The notes: generated by a model from the letters alone, not told the origin. A stretch of DNA of 64,000 nucleotides from Cupriavidus sp. WGlv3 (GCF_023952475.1 NZ_JALHRX010000001.1:496001-560000); one strand, 5' to 3'. Positions 25,124 through 35,302 are shown, numbered from the stretch's first letter. Made by a program: numbers and translations.

Positions 25124-26407
25124 CTAGGCGCGCGCGGCGTCGAAATCTTCTGCGTCGATGGCGGGACGGCGCCCCGCCAGGCGGTCGGCCAGCAAGCCGG
25201 CACTGCCCATCGCCAGCGTAAACCCCAGCGCACCGTGGCCCAGGTTGAGCCACAGCCCCGACACCCGCGACGGCCCCACCAGCGGCAGGCCGTCCGGCGT
25301 GGCCGGTCGCAGCCCGGCCCACGGCTGCAGTTGCGCCAGCGGCTGGTCCGGCACGATGCCGGGAAACAGCGCGCGGGTCTGGGCCACCAGCGTGCCGACC
25401 CGTTCCGGATCGATGCGGGTGCCGCCGCGCACCAGGTCGGCCATGCCCGCCACCCGCAGTGTATTGCCGATCCGGGCATAAACGATCTTGTTGGCAAAAT
25501 CCGTCACGCTGATATGCGGCGCGGGCGCGCCGCCGGCCAGCGGCACCGTGATGCTGTAGCCCTTGAGCGGCCACAGCATCGGCCGTACCCCGAGCGGACG
25601 CAGCAGCGGCACGCTGCCGATGCCGCCCGACACGATCACCACGTCGGCGGGCACCACCCCGGCCGGCGTGCGCACCCCGGTGACGCGCCCGCCCTGCTGC
25701 ACCAGCCCTTGCACCACGGTGCCAAAGCGCATCGACACGCCCGCGTACGCGCCATCTTGCAGCAAGCGTGCCAGCGACAGGCAGAAGCGATGGCAGTCAC
25801 CCACCTCCTCGCTGGGGGTATGGATGGCGCCGGCGATGTCGTCGCGGATGCCGGCCAGCGCCGGTTCCAGCGCCACGCAGGCAGTGCGGTCCAGCGCCTG
25901 CTGCTCGCAGCCCAGGCTGGCCTGGTAGTCCAGCAGCCGGCAGGCCGAAGCGAACGCCGCCGCGTCGCGGTGCACCACCAGCTTGCCGCGCCGCGCAAAA
26001 TGGAAGCCGGCGCCGCCGTCGTCATGCTGGTGCCGGGCCACGAAGGCCTGCATCAGGTCGCGCGAATAGAAGCCCAGCCGCAGCAGCTTGCGCGTGGTCG
26101 CCTCGCTGGTGGCGGCGTTGCAGGCGGACATGAAGGCAGCCAGCCAGCGCCACTGCGCCGGGTCCGCCGCCGGGCGAAAGCGCATCGGCGAATCGCGCCG
26201 CAGCAGCCAGCCCGGCACCTTGGCCATCACGCCCGGCCCCGCCAGCGGCGCCACGTAGCTGTAGCTCAGCTGTCCGCCATTGGCAAAGCTGGTTTCCTCG
26301 CCGGGCCCGTCGTGGCGCTCGAGCACCGTCACCTGGTGGCCCTCCTCGGCCAGGCGCCATGCCGTCGTCATCCCCACCACGCCCGCGCCCACGATCACCA
26401 CCTGCAT
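25124..26407 (-). CDS. FAD-dependent D-amino-acid dehydrogenase (DadA-like)
   Basis: The flavoprotein oxidoreductase of the DAO/DadA family has 427 residues from the ATG at 26407, which follows an AAAGGAA ribosome site. The FAD-binding N-terminus reads MQVVIVGAGVVGMTTAWRL, then ETSFANGGQLSYSYVAPLAGPGV, a DadA signature. The C-terminal GLRPATPDGLPLVG and LGHGALGFTLAMGSA complete the FAD site. It would deaminate D-amino acids and feed electrons to the respiratory chain. The specific substrate is unknown. It is divergent from a LysR regulator 144 bp away, which probably controls it, and is followed by a GltI-like binding protein. No alanine racemase (dadX) is adjacent, unlike the classic dad operon. 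Confidence 0.88.
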   Translation of the reverse strand: MQVVIVGAGVVGMTTAWRLAEEGHQVTVLERHDGPGEETSFANGGQLSYSYVAPLAGPGVMAKVPGWLLRRDSPMRFRPAADPAQWRWLAAFMSACNAATSEATTRKLLRLGFYSRDLMQAFVARHQHDDGGAGFHFARRGKLVVHRDAAAFASACRLLDYQASLGCEQQALDRTACVALEPALAGIRDDIAGAIHTPSEEVGDCHRFCLSLARLLQDGAYAGVSMRFGTVVQGLVQQGGRVTGVRTPAGVVPADVVIVSGGIGSVPLLRPLGVRPMLWPLKGYSITVPLAGGAPAPHISVTDFANKIVYARIGNTLRVAGMADLVRGGTRIDPERVGTLVAQTRALFPGIVPDQPLAQLQPWAGLRPATPDGLPLVGPSRVSGLWLNLGHGALGFTLAMGSAGLLADRLAGRRPAIDAEDFDAARA

Positions 26408-26551
26408 TGCCGTTCCTTTGCTTGCATCCATCAGGCAGAGCGTAGTGCAACCGCACCGGCTTGCCCAATGCGAATACGTGCCAGAATATGTCTTCAGGCT
26501 ATGGGCGCCATCGCCGCCTTGCCACGCCCTTTCCAACACGCCCGAGATGCC

Positions 26552-27517
26552 ATGCGCCTGCGCCAGATCGAAGTGTTCCGCGCCGTGATGCTGACCGGCA
26601 CCGTCAGCGAGGCCGCGCGCCTGCTGCACGTGTCGCAGCCGGTGGTCACGCGCGTGCTGCAGCATGCCGAGGCCTCGCTCGGCTTCCGGCTGTTCGAGCG
26701 GGTGCGCGGGCGGCTGCAGGCCACGCCCGAGGCCAACGCGCTGTACGGGGATGTCGAAAGGCTATATGGCGAAATCGAACGCGTGCGCCGGGTCTCGGAA
26801 AGCCTGCGTCACAAGGGTGCGGGCCGGCTGCGCGTGGCCGCCACGCCGAGCCTGGCCAACCCGCTGCTGGTGCCGGCGGTGCGCAGCTTCTGCGCGCGCC
26901 ACCCCGACACCCAGGTGCAGGTGCTGACGCACCATACCGACGAGATCGTCGGCGCGCTGCTGGCCAACCAGATCGACCTGGGCTTTGCCTTCGCCCCGCC
27001 GCGCCACGAGGCCATCTCGAGCGAGCCGGTGGCGAGCGGCCGCATGCTGCTGGCGGTGCCGCGCGCGCAGCCGCTGCCCAGCGGCGGGCGCCGCCGCGTG
27101 GTGCCGATGCAGCGGCTGATGGAGCGCGCCTTTATCGGCTATGACGACAACAGCTCGCTCGGCCTGCTGGTGCGCCAGACCCTGGCCCGGCACGCGCTGG
27201 AACCGCGCTCGACGCTGGAGGTGCAGACCTACTCGCTGGCGCTGGCGCTGGTCGACGCCGGCCTGGGCATGACGCTGCTGGACCAGTACACCGCGCTCAG
27301 CGCCAGCGCGGAGCGCGTGGCACTGCATGACGTGGCGCCGGTGCTGCCGTTCGAGATCCAGATGCTGCGCGCCAGCCATCGCGCCGGTTCGAGCCTGGCC
27401 GACGATCTGCGCGCGCAGTTCGCGCAGGCCGCCGCAGCGCTGGCGGCAACGCTGCCACAGCGGCTGGAAGCGCCGACGGCAAGCTTCGATGCCGCCCCCG
27501 CCAGGCGCCGCGACTGA
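26552..27517 (+). CDS. LysR-family transcriptional regulator
   Basis: From the ATG at 26552 the protein has 321 residues. The winged helix-turn-helix is at the N-terminus (MRLRQIEVFRAVMLTGTVSEAARLLHVSQPVVTRVL), then a linker helix and a LysR substrate-binding domain from about 92. The open frame runs far upstream but only this start gives the LysR fold. It is divergent from the D-amino-acid dehydrogenase gene, the usual arrangement for a LysR regulator and its target. The effector is probably an amino acid, by inference from that context. Confidence 0.9.
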   Translation: MRLRQIEVFRAVMLTGTVSEAARLLHVSQPVVTRVLQHAEASLGFRLFERVRGRLQATPEANALYGDVERLYGEIERVRRVSESLRHKGAGRLRVAATPSLANPLLVPAVRSFCARHPDTQVQVLTHHTDEIVGALLANQIDLGFAFAPPRHEAISSEPVASGRMLLAVPRAQPLPSGGRRRVVPMQRLMERAFIGYDDNSSLGLLVRQTLARHALEPRSTLEVQTYSLALALVDAGLGMTLLDQYTALSASAERVALHDVAPVLPFEIQMLRASHRAGSSLADDLRAQFAQAAAALAATLPQRLEAPTASFDAAPARRRD

Positions 27518-27529
27518 CGGCAGTACAGA

Positions 27530-27559
27530 TTGACAGCCGCGCGCGCCCTGCACCATCAT
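27530..27559 (+). promoter_or_regulatory. Weak candidate promoter of the CNNM/CBS gene
   Basis: A perfect -35 TTGACA (27530-27535) is followed 18 bp later by CATCAT, a poor -10. The start codon is at 27601. Confidence 0.3.
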
Positions 27560-27600
27560 CAAGCCGCCTGCAGGCACAACCTGCCAGCGCAATCCTGCCT

Positions 27601-28920
27601 ATGTTCGTCCTGACCCTGATCCTGCTCGTCCTTGTCAGCGCCTTTTTCTCGATCTCCGAGATCGCGCTGACCGCTGCCCGCCGCACCAAGCTGCAAGTGC
27701 TGTCCGAACGCGGCGACGGTCGCGCCACGCGCGTGCTGCTGCTCAAGGAAGAGCCCGGCAACTTCTTCACCATCGTGCAGATCGGAGTCAACAGCGTCGC
27801 CATCCTGGCCGGTATCCTGGGCGAGAAGCACGTGTCCGACCTGCTGCTCGAAACGCTGTCGCCCTACATGCAAGTGGTGCACGCGCAGCGCGCCGCCAAC
27901 ATCGGCTCGTTCCTGATCGTGACGCTGCTGTTCATCCAGTTCGCCGACCTGATCCCCAAGCGCATCGCCATGACCTTTCCCGAGGCCTGCGCGCTGGCGG
28001 TGATCGATCCGATGCTGACGCTGCTGCGCGTGCTCAGGCCGCTGGTGTGGGTCTTCAACGCCGCCGCCGATGCCATGCTGCGGCTGCTGCGCCTGCCGAC
28101 CAAGCCGGTCGACCAGATCACCACCGAGGACATCGCCGCGATGGTCGATGCCGGCGCCGAGGCCGGCGTGCTGCACAAGCATGAACTGCATCTGATCGAG
28201 AACGTGTTCGAGCTCGACTTCAAGGGCATCACCGCGATCATGACGCCGCGCGACGAGGTGGTCTACCTGAGCCTGGACGAGCCCGCCGACAGCGTGCGCC
28301 GCAAGCTGGTCAACCAGCCGCACGCGCAATACCCGGTGTGCGGGCACGACCTGGACGACGTGCAGGGCTATATCGATTCCAAGGACATCCTGCAGCTGCT
28401 GCTGGCCGATGAAAGCGCCGCGGTGATGGGCAATATCGGCCGCTACCACGACAAGAACGTGCTGGTGATTCCCGACACGCTGACCCTGTCCGAATCGCTG
28501 ACGCGTTTCCGCGAGATGCACCAGAGCTTTGCCGTGGTCATGAACGAATACGGGCTGGTGGTGGGCATCGTCACGCTGGACGACATCGTCGGCGCGCTGA
28601 TGGGCGACATCCTCTATTCCAGCGAAGACGAGCAGATCGTGCGGCGCGACGACAGCTCGTGGCTGGTCGATGGCCTGACGCCGCTGGTCGACCTGAAGAA
28701 GGCGCTGGAACTCGATACCCTGCCCGGCGAGGATTACGTCGATACCGCGGCCGGGCTGGTGATCTATGCGCTCAAGCGCATCCCGAAGAAGTCGGAGTCG
28801 ATCACCGTGGCGGGCTATCGCTTCGAAGTGCTGGACATCGACCATCACAAGATCGACCAGCTGCTGGTGTCGCGCCTGCCGCCAGCACCCGAGGCGGAAG
28901 CGGCGGCGACGCCAGCGTAG
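27601..28920 (+). CDS. CNNM-domain / CBS-pair / CorC-HlyC membrane protein
   Basis: The 439-residue inner-membrane protein has a DUF21 (CNNM) transmembrane domain at about 1-190 (SAFFSISEIALTAARRTKLQ, FADLIPKRIAMTFPE) and a CBS pair at about 205-335 (IMTPRDEVVYLSLDE, YGLVVGIVTLDDIVGALMGDI). A C-terminal CorC/HlyC domain lies at about 345-425 (DSSWLVDGLTPLVDL). Such proteins are linked to magnesium/cobalt efflux and nucleotide sensing; older annotations call them hemolysins, which is misleading. The last 119 bp overlap the 3' end of the convergent PAP2 gene. Confidence 0.93.
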   Translation: MFVLTLILLVLVSAFFSISEIALTAARRTKLQVLSERGDGRATRVLLLKEEPGNFFTIVQIGVNSVAILAGILGEKHVSDLLLETLSPYMQVVHAQRAANIGSFLIVTLLFIQFADLIPKRIAMTFPEACALAVIDPMLTLLRVLRPLVWVFNAAADAMLRLLRLPTKPVDQITTEDIAAMVDAGAEAGVLHKHELHLIENVFELDFKGITAIMTPRDEVVYLSLDEPADSVRRKLVNQPHAQYPVCGHDLDDVQGYIDSKDILQLLLADESAAVMGNIGRYHDKNVLVIPDTLTLSESLTRFREMHQSFAVVMNEYGLVVGIVTLDDIVGALMGDILYSSEDEQIVRRDDSSWLVDGLTPLVDLKKALELDTLPGEDYVDTAAGLVIYALKRIPKKSESITVAGYRFEVLDIDHHKIDQLLVSRLPPAPEAEAAATPA

Positions 28921-29932
28921 CCGCGCCGGCCTGGCGATAGCGCTCGAGCGTGTCCGGCAGCCGGAACCACGCCACGTAGCCGAACGCCGCCACCACCGCT
29001 ACCGCCGCCACCACACCGAGCCGCGACGGCGCCACCGAGCCCTGCGGCGCCGGCCCGTGCAGCGTGCGGTAGGCCGTGCCCAGCAGCGCGATCCACGCCA
29101 GCCCGAGCGCATAGCCGGCGGCCACGTCGGACAGCCAGTGCATGCCCAGGTACAGCCGCGACACGCCGATCGCCGCCACCGCCACCACGGTCAGCGCCAG
29201 CACCGGAATGCGTACGCGCCACGGCTGGCGCAGGCACATCAGCAAGGCCAGGAAGCCGTACGTGACCATGCTGCTGGTGGCGTGACCGCTGGGGAAGGAA
29301 TACGACTCGAGGCCGCTGTAGATGCTGGCCGGACGCACCCGCGCCATGCCCAGCTTGAGCGCCATCACGCAGGCGCGCGCGCCGAGCAGCGCGGCCGCCC
29401 AGTACAGCGACACGATCCAGGCCCGGCGCCAGCACAGCCACGCGAACACCGCCACGCCCACCGCAACGGAAATGCGCCCGCCGCCCAGCTCGGTCACGGC
29501 CACCATCGCCAGGTCGAGCCAGTCGCTGCGCAAGGCGCGCAGGGCCGCGTACACCTGCTGGTCGAGGCGCACCACGTCCGCGTTTTCCGCGACCTCGCCG
29601 GCCAGCCAGAACAGCGCGCTGCCGCAGGCCAGCAGCACGGCGCCGGCCAGCAGCACCAGCAGCAGCTCGGCCACGTCGCGCTCGAGCACGCGCAGCGTAA
29701 GCGCGTCCAGCCGCCGCGGCCGCGCCGCCACGCGCGACGACAGTGCGCCCGCGCCCCACACGCGCCAGCGGTCCAGCCAGCGCAACACGGGCCGTAACAG
29801 CGCCACCAGCAGCGGCACCAGGCTTAGCAGCAGCAACGTCACCAGCGCAAACAGCGCAAGCAGCCCCAGCGCCGTGCCCGGCGTAAGCCAGGCCTGCACC
29901 AGGGCGCCCGCGCGCGCCGGCGCGTCAGCCAC
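28802..29932 (-). CDS. PAP2-family membrane phosphatase
   Basis: The 376-residue membrane protein has all three PAP2 motifs: KLGMARVRP (K193, R200), PSGH (214-217) and SRLYLGMHWLSD (R259, H265, D269). An extra N-terminal membrane segment precedes the core. The family removes phosphate from lipids such as undecaprenyl pyrophosphate or phosphatidate. The start is a GTG at 29932 with a GGAGG site 6 bp before it. It overlaps the stop of the upstream DUF1653-HD gene by 8 bp, so the two are coupled. The C-terminal 45 or so residues, rich in Pro, Ala and Arg, are encoded antisense to the end of the CNNM gene and may be a non-essential tail. Confidence 0.88.
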   Translation of the reverse strand: MADAPARAGALVQAWLTPGTALGLLALFALVTLLLLSLVPLLVALLRPVLRWLDRWRVWGAGALSSRVAARPRRLDALTLRVLERDVAELLLVLLAGAVLLACGSALFWLAGEVAENADVVRLDQQVYAALRALRSDWLDLAMVAVTELGGGRISVAVGVAVFAWLCWRRAWIVSLYWAAALLGARACVMALKLGMARVRPASIYSGLESYSFPSGHATSSMVTYGFLALLMCLRQPWRVRIPVLALTVVAVAAIGVSRLYLGMHWLSDVAAGYALGLAWIALLGTAYRTLHGPAPQGSVAPSRLGVVAAVAVVAAFGYVAWFRLPDTLERYRQAGAATLASPPLPPRVLAAGATPAAGRSCDGRCPALRSDSPPR

Positions 29933-30842
29933 CGGAGGCCTCCGCCGTGCCGGCGCTGCCGCCGATCCTGGCGAGATTGGCGCGAGCCGGGGCCTCGCAG
30001 TCGGCGAACGCCGCGGTCAGGAACAGTCGCGGCCGCTGCGCCAGGTGGTCCAGCAATGCCGCGCGGCGGCGCATGAACTCGGCCCACAGCGCATCTCCCT
30101 GCAAGCCGGTGCGCGCCGCCAGCAGGGCGCGGTTCTCGGCGAAGACGTCGAGGCTGTGGGCATCGAACACGTCCGGCGGCGCGGCCAGCCTGAGCAGGTC
30201 GAGATCGAGCACGGTGTCGGCGCCCGCGCAGCTGGGTCGATGGCCGCGCGTATCGAGCACGATCTGCGCGGCACGATCCAGCACTGCGCGTGCTTCACCC
30301 GGCGCAACAGATTCGATCATGGCGGCCGAGGCGGCTTCGTTGTGCTCGCAGCCTGGCACATAGACCGCGTCATGGCACAGCACCGCCAGCGCCTGCGCGC
30401 GGTCCAGCGCCACGCCGCGCGCATGGGCGGCCTCGAACATTTCCAGGATATGGCGGCGGTCGTGGTAGCGCCGGTACGGCGTGTCGTGCAGCGCCAGCAC
30501 ATCGAGCACCGCCTGGCGCGGCAGGAAGTCCAGGCAGGCCATCGCCGCGGGCCAGTCCGGCGCGAAGCGCGGCTCCTCGCCCTGCGGCGTCGCCACCGGC
30601 TCGCTGAACACATCGGCGCGGCGCACCCACAGCAAGGACGGATCGCGCATGGCGCGGTAGACCACCACCGGCGCCAGGTCGGCCTCGAAGCGGCCGAGGC
30701 CTACCGCCGTATAGGCGCCGCCCTTGTAATGCCGGTACGGCATGCCGTAGACCAGGTCGGGATCGGCCGGCAGTTCGGACGGATCGCCGTGAAAGGCCTG
30801 GGAGGCCGATGCGGCGGCTGCTTTGTCGGAGGGCTGGGTCAT
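29925..30842 (-). CDS. DUF1653-HD domain fusion protein
   Basis: From the ATG at 30842 the protein has 305 residues. The N-terminal DUF1653 domain (about 29-86) reads VYGMPYRHYKGGAYTAVG, then VVVYRAMRDPSLLWVRRADVF. The rest is an HD-type hydrolase domain with the expected metal ligands H127/H131 (RRYHDRRHILEMF), H157-D158 (VLCHDAVY) and D213. HD proteins of this type hydrolyse nucleotides or phosphate esters; DUF1653 has no known function and usually stands alone. The stop overlaps the PAP2 start by 8 bp, suggesting a shared job in phosphate-ester removal. The substrate is unknown. Confidence 0.85.
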   Translation of the reverse strand: MTQPSDKAAAASASQAFHGDPSELPADPDLVYGMPYRHYKGGAYTAVGLGRFEADLAPVVVYRAMRDPSLLWVRRADVFSEPVATPQGEEPRFAPDWPAAMACLDFLPRQAVLDVLALHDTPYRRYHDRRHILEMFEAAHARGVALDRAQALAVLCHDAVYVPGCEHNEAASAAMIESVAPGEARAVLDRAAQIVLDTRGHRPSCAGADTVLDLDLLRLAAPPDVFDAHSLDVFAENRALLAARTGLQGDALWAEFMRRRAALLDHLAQRPRLFLTAAFADCEAPARANLARIGGSAGTAEASGG

Positions 30843-30944
30843 GGTGCGGCGTCCTGCGTTGCGGATCGCCATGATAGTGCACCGGCCCGCGCGTCCGGCG
30901 GCACCCAGGCGCCACGCGTGGCCGCACCACAAAACCGGCCGTGG

Positions 30945-30981
30945 AAAAAACAAAACCGACGCGCACTTTCGTGGGCGTCGG
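30945..30981 (-). terminator. Intrinsic terminator of the tRNA-Ser gene
   Basis: On the minus strand CCGACGC pairs with GCGTCGG (30957-30963 with 30975-30981), followed by TTTTGTTTTTT. It lies about 60 bp after the tRNA 3' end. Confidence 0.85.
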
Positions 30982-31039
30982 CCTGAGTTTTACTACGCTG
31001 TTGTTGCCTGCCGGTGGTCGAGCCGGTCAGCTTCTTGTA

Positions 31040-31129
<90 letters not shown>

Positions 31130-31159
31130 GGTAACTTGTTGCCGTGTGGCGAAACCGAG

Positions 31160-31189
31160 ATTATAGCCACGCTCTGCCAGCCGATGCAA
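31160..31189 (-). promoter_or_regulatory. Sigma-70 type promoter of tRNA-Ser
   Basis: On the minus strand TTGCAT (31184-31189) and TATAAT (31160-31165) are 18 bp apart. The -10 ends 30 bp before the tRNA 5' end. The spacer overlaps an inverted repeat (CTGCCAGCC/GGCTGGCAG) that may end serS transcription. Confidence 0.8.
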
Positions 31190-31231
31190 GAGGCTGGCAG
31201 CAGATTTTTTGCGGCGCGTTATTGCGGCGCC

Positions 31232-32611
<1,380 letters not shown>

Positions 32612-34006
32612 TCAAACCGGTTCGCCCGACTTGCCGCCCTTCGCGCCGTCCTTCGCGCTGTCCTTCGCGCCATCCTTCGCCTTCGCGGCGCGCTGTTCGC
32701 GATGCCAGGCCTGGTCCAGTTCGCGCAGGTGGCGCAGCTTCTCGGCGATCTTGCCTTCCAGCCCGCGCGGCACCGGCTGGTACCAGCCCTGCGCCTTGAG
32801 GTCGTCCGGGAAGTAATGCTCGCCGGCGGCATAGGCCTCGGGCTCGTCGTGCGCGTAGCGGTAGGCGTGGCCGTAACCCAGCTCCTTCATCAGCCGGGTC
32901 GGCGCGTTGCGCAGGTGCACCGGGACCGCGCGCGACTTGTCCTTGGCGACGAAGGCGCGCGCGGCGTTGTAGGCGTTGTAGCCGGCGTTGGACTTGGGTG
33001 CCACGGCCAGATAGATCAGGGCCTGGCCCAGCGCCAGCTCGCCCTCGGGCGAGCCCAGCCGTTCATAGGTCTCGGCCGCGTCCAGCGTGATGCGCGCGGC
33101 GCGCGGATCGGCCAGGCCGATGTCCTCCCACGCCATGCGCACGATGCGGCGCGCCAGGTAGCGCGGGTCGGCGCCGCCGTCGATCATGCGGCAGAACCAG
33201 TACAGCGCGGCGTCCGGGTCCGAGCCGCGCACCGACTTGTGCAGCGCGCTGATCTGGTCGTAGAAGGCATCGCCACCCTTGTCGAAGCGGCGCAGGTTCT
33301 CCGATAGCGCACTGCCCAGCAGCGCGGTATCGATCTGCGCGGCGCCGGCATTGCGCGCGGCACGCGCGACGATCTCGATGTTGTTCAGCAGCTTGCGCCC
33401 GTCGCCATCGGCCGAGGCGACGATCAGCTGCAGCGCTTCATCCTGCCAGCTGATGCCGCCCAGCTCCTCGGAGGCGCGCAGCGCCAGCTGGGTCAGTTCG
33501 GCATCGTCCAGGCTCTTGAGCACGTAGACCGCCGCGCGCGACAGCAAGGCGCCATTGACCTCGAACGACGGGTTCTCGGTGGTGGCGCCGATAAACGTGA
33601 ACAGGCCGCTTTCCACATGCGGCAGGAACGCGTCCTGCTGGCTCTTGTTGAAGCGGTGCACCTCGTCGACGAACACCAGCGTGCGCCGGCCATGGGCGCG
33701 GAACTGCTCGGCGCGCTCGACCGCCTCGCGGATGTCCTTGACCCCCGACAGCACCGCCGACAGCGCGATGAATTCGGCGTCGAACGCATCCGCCATCAGC
33801 CGCGCCAGCGTGGTCTTGCCCACCCCGGGCGGGCCCCACAGGATCATCGAATGCGGCTCGCCCGACTCGAACGCCACGCGCAGCGGCTTGCCCGCGCCAA
33901 GCAGGTGCTGCTGGCCGATCACCTCGTCGATGGTGCGCGGGCGCAGGCGCTCCGCCAGCGGTTGCCGGGAACGGTCGGGAGAATCGGAAAACAGCGTGTC
34001 CGCCAC
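32612..34006 (-). CDS. rarA: Replication-associated recombination protein A (AAA+ ATPase)
   Basis: The 464-residue AAA+ protein (also called MgsA) acts at stalled replication forks. Walker A is GPPGVGKTT (58-66), Walker B is LVFVDEVHRF (D114, E115), sensor 1 is GATTENPSF, and the C-terminal tetramerisation domain has PRAARITLDAAETYERLG. RLRPRTIDEVIGQ is the typical opening. The tail has an alternating Ala/Lys/Asp repeat (AKDGAKDSAKDGAKGG) written in near-perfect 12-bp DNA repeats. Such tails are variable in the family. serS follows after 75 bp, as in E. coli. Confidence 0.97.
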   Translation of the reverse strand: MADTLFSDSPDRSRQPLAERLRPRTIDEVIGQQHLLGAGKPLRVAFESGEPHSMILWGPPGVGKTTLARLMADAFDAEFIALSAVLSGVKDIREAVERAEQFRAHGRRTLVFVDEVHRFNKSQQDAFLPHVESGLFTFIGATTENPSFEVNGALLSRAAVYVLKSLDDAELTQLALRASEELGGISWQDEALQLIVASADGDGRKLLNNIEIVARAARNAGAAQIDTALLGSALSENLRRFDKGGDAFYDQISALHKSVRGSDPDAALYWFCRMIDGGADPRYLARRIVRMAWEDIGLADPRAARITLDAAETYERLGSPEGELALGQALIYLAVAPKSNAGYNAYNAARAFVAKDKSRAVPVHLRNAPTRLMKELGYGHAYRYAHDEPEAYAAGEHYFPDDLKAQGWYQPVPRGLEGKIAEKLRHLRELDQAWHREQRAAKAKDGAKDSAKDGAKGGKSGEPV

Positions 34007-34093
34007 GGTAGTCAGGCCCTGTCAGTGCGCAAGATGCAGAACGCCACAGTGTAGACCATCGGCGCCGGCGCGCTTGTGCGCTTGCGCGCGCGC

Positions 34094-35227
34094 TCAGGCG
34101 GCAAACGCCACCACGTCCTCGATCTCGACGCGGATGCCGATGCGTTCGCCCACGGCGTGGTTGTGGTGCGAGGGCACCAGCGCCAGCACGCGGCCGCCGC
34201 TGGCCAGGCGCAGCGTGTACAGGATCTCGGCGCCGCGGAAGGCCTTGTGCACGACCTCGGCGCGCATCGGGCTGGCGTCGTCGTGGATGATGTCGTCGGG
34301 GCGCACCAGCACGTCGACCGCCGCGCCGGCCGGCAGGTCCAGCGGCACGGCCGGGCGCAGCAGGCCCAGTTCCAGTTCGATCTGCGCGGCATCGCGCATC
34401 CGCCCAGCCATCAGCACGCCCTGGCCGATAAAGCCGGCGACGAAGCGCGAGGCCGGGCGGTGGTACAGGTCGTGCGCGCTGCCCCATTGCTCGATCACGC
34501 CGTCGTGCATCACGCCGATCTCGTCGGCCATGGCGAAGGCCTCGTGCTGGTCGTGCGTGACCAGGATGGCGGTGGTGCCCTGCGCCTTCAGGATCGCGCG
34601 CACTTCCAGGCTCAGGCGTTCGCGCAGGTCGACGTCGAGGTTGGAGAACGGCTCGTCGAGCAGCAGCAATTCCGGGCGCGGCGCCAGCGCGCGCGCGAGC
34701 GCGACGCGCTGCTGCTGGCCACCCGACAGCTCGTGCGGATACTGGCTTCCGGCGCCGTCGAGGCCCACCAGCTGCAACACCTCGTCCACCCGCGCCGCGC
34801 GCTCGGCCCGGCTGGCACGGTTCAGGCCGAAGCCGACGTTGGCCGCCACGTCCAGGTGCGGAAACAGCGCGTAGTCCTGGAACACCATGCCGATGCGGCG
34901 CTGCTCCGGCGCCAGCAGCGCACCCGACGAGGACACGGTCTGCCCGTCCAGCACGATGCGCCCGTCCTGCAGCGGCTCGAAGCCGGCAATCGCCCGCAGC
35001 ACCGTGGTCTTGCCGCAGCCGCTGGGGCCCAGCAGGCAGGCGATATGGCCACGCGCGACCGAGAACGACAGGCCCTTGACCACCGCATGGCGGCCGAAGG
35101 CGTGACGGATACGATCCACCTCGATCACTGCCGGGGCGGGAACGGCGGCATCCAGGGCATCGGCACGGGTGGCCGGACGGCTGCGCGCCTGGGCGCCGGG
35201 CAGTCGTGAATAGGAATCGGTTCGCAT
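34094..35227 (-). CDS. fbpC: Iron(III) ABC transporter ATPase (FbpC-like)
   Basis: The 377-residue importer ATPase has Walker A GPSGCGKTT (67-75), Q-loop VFQDYALFPHL, signature LSGGQQQRVALARAL, Walker B LLLLDEPFSNLD and H-loop ILVTHDQHEA. The C-terminal half has a TOBE-type regulatory domain, as in FbpC/PotA transporters. The first 33 residues are a disordered-looking extension before VIEVDRIRHAFG, where the family normally begins. The ATG at 35227 is only 6 bp after a TATAAT box, so the mRNA may be leaderless. The matching permease (35381) is divergent, and the binding protein lies further on. Confidence 0.9.
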   Translation of the reverse strand: MRTDSYSRLPGAQARSRPATRADALDAAVPAPAVIEVDRIRHAFGRHAVVKGLSFSVARGHIACLLGPSGCGKTTVLRAIAGFEPLQDGRIVLDGQTVSSSGALLAPEQRRIGMVFQDYALFPHLDVAANVGFGLNRASRAERAARVDEVLQLVGLDGAGSQYPHELSGGQQQRVALARALAPRPELLLLDEPFSNLDVDLRERLSLEVRAILKAQGTTAILVTHDQHEAFAMADEIGVMHDGVIEQWGSAHDLYHRPASRFVAGFIGQGVLMAGRMRDAAQIELELGLLRPAVPLDLPAGAAVDVLVRPDDIIHDDASPMRAEVVHKAFRGAEILYTLRLASGGRVLALVPSHHNHAVGERIGIRVEIEDVVAFAA

Positions 35228-35233
35228 GTGCGC

Positions 35234-35239
35234 ATTATA
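35234..35239 (-). promoter_or_regulatory. Consensus -10 box immediately before the fbpC start
   Basis: The minus strand reads TATAATGCGCACATG: a perfect TATAAT whose predicted transcription start falls on the A of the ATG. No convincing -35 is seen 16-18 bp upstream. Confidence 0.55.
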
Positions 35240-35302
35240 GGGAGGTGCAGGGGACGTGCGGCCCGCGCATGACCTCCCGCGGCGCGCCGACGGCGCCGGC
35301 AT

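Noticed and set aside
32620..32690. 12-bp repeats at the end of rarA as a regulatory repeat
   Set aside because: They are in frame and encode the Lys/Ala/Asp-rich tail; such tails are low-complexity protein, with no sign of a separate DNA function.
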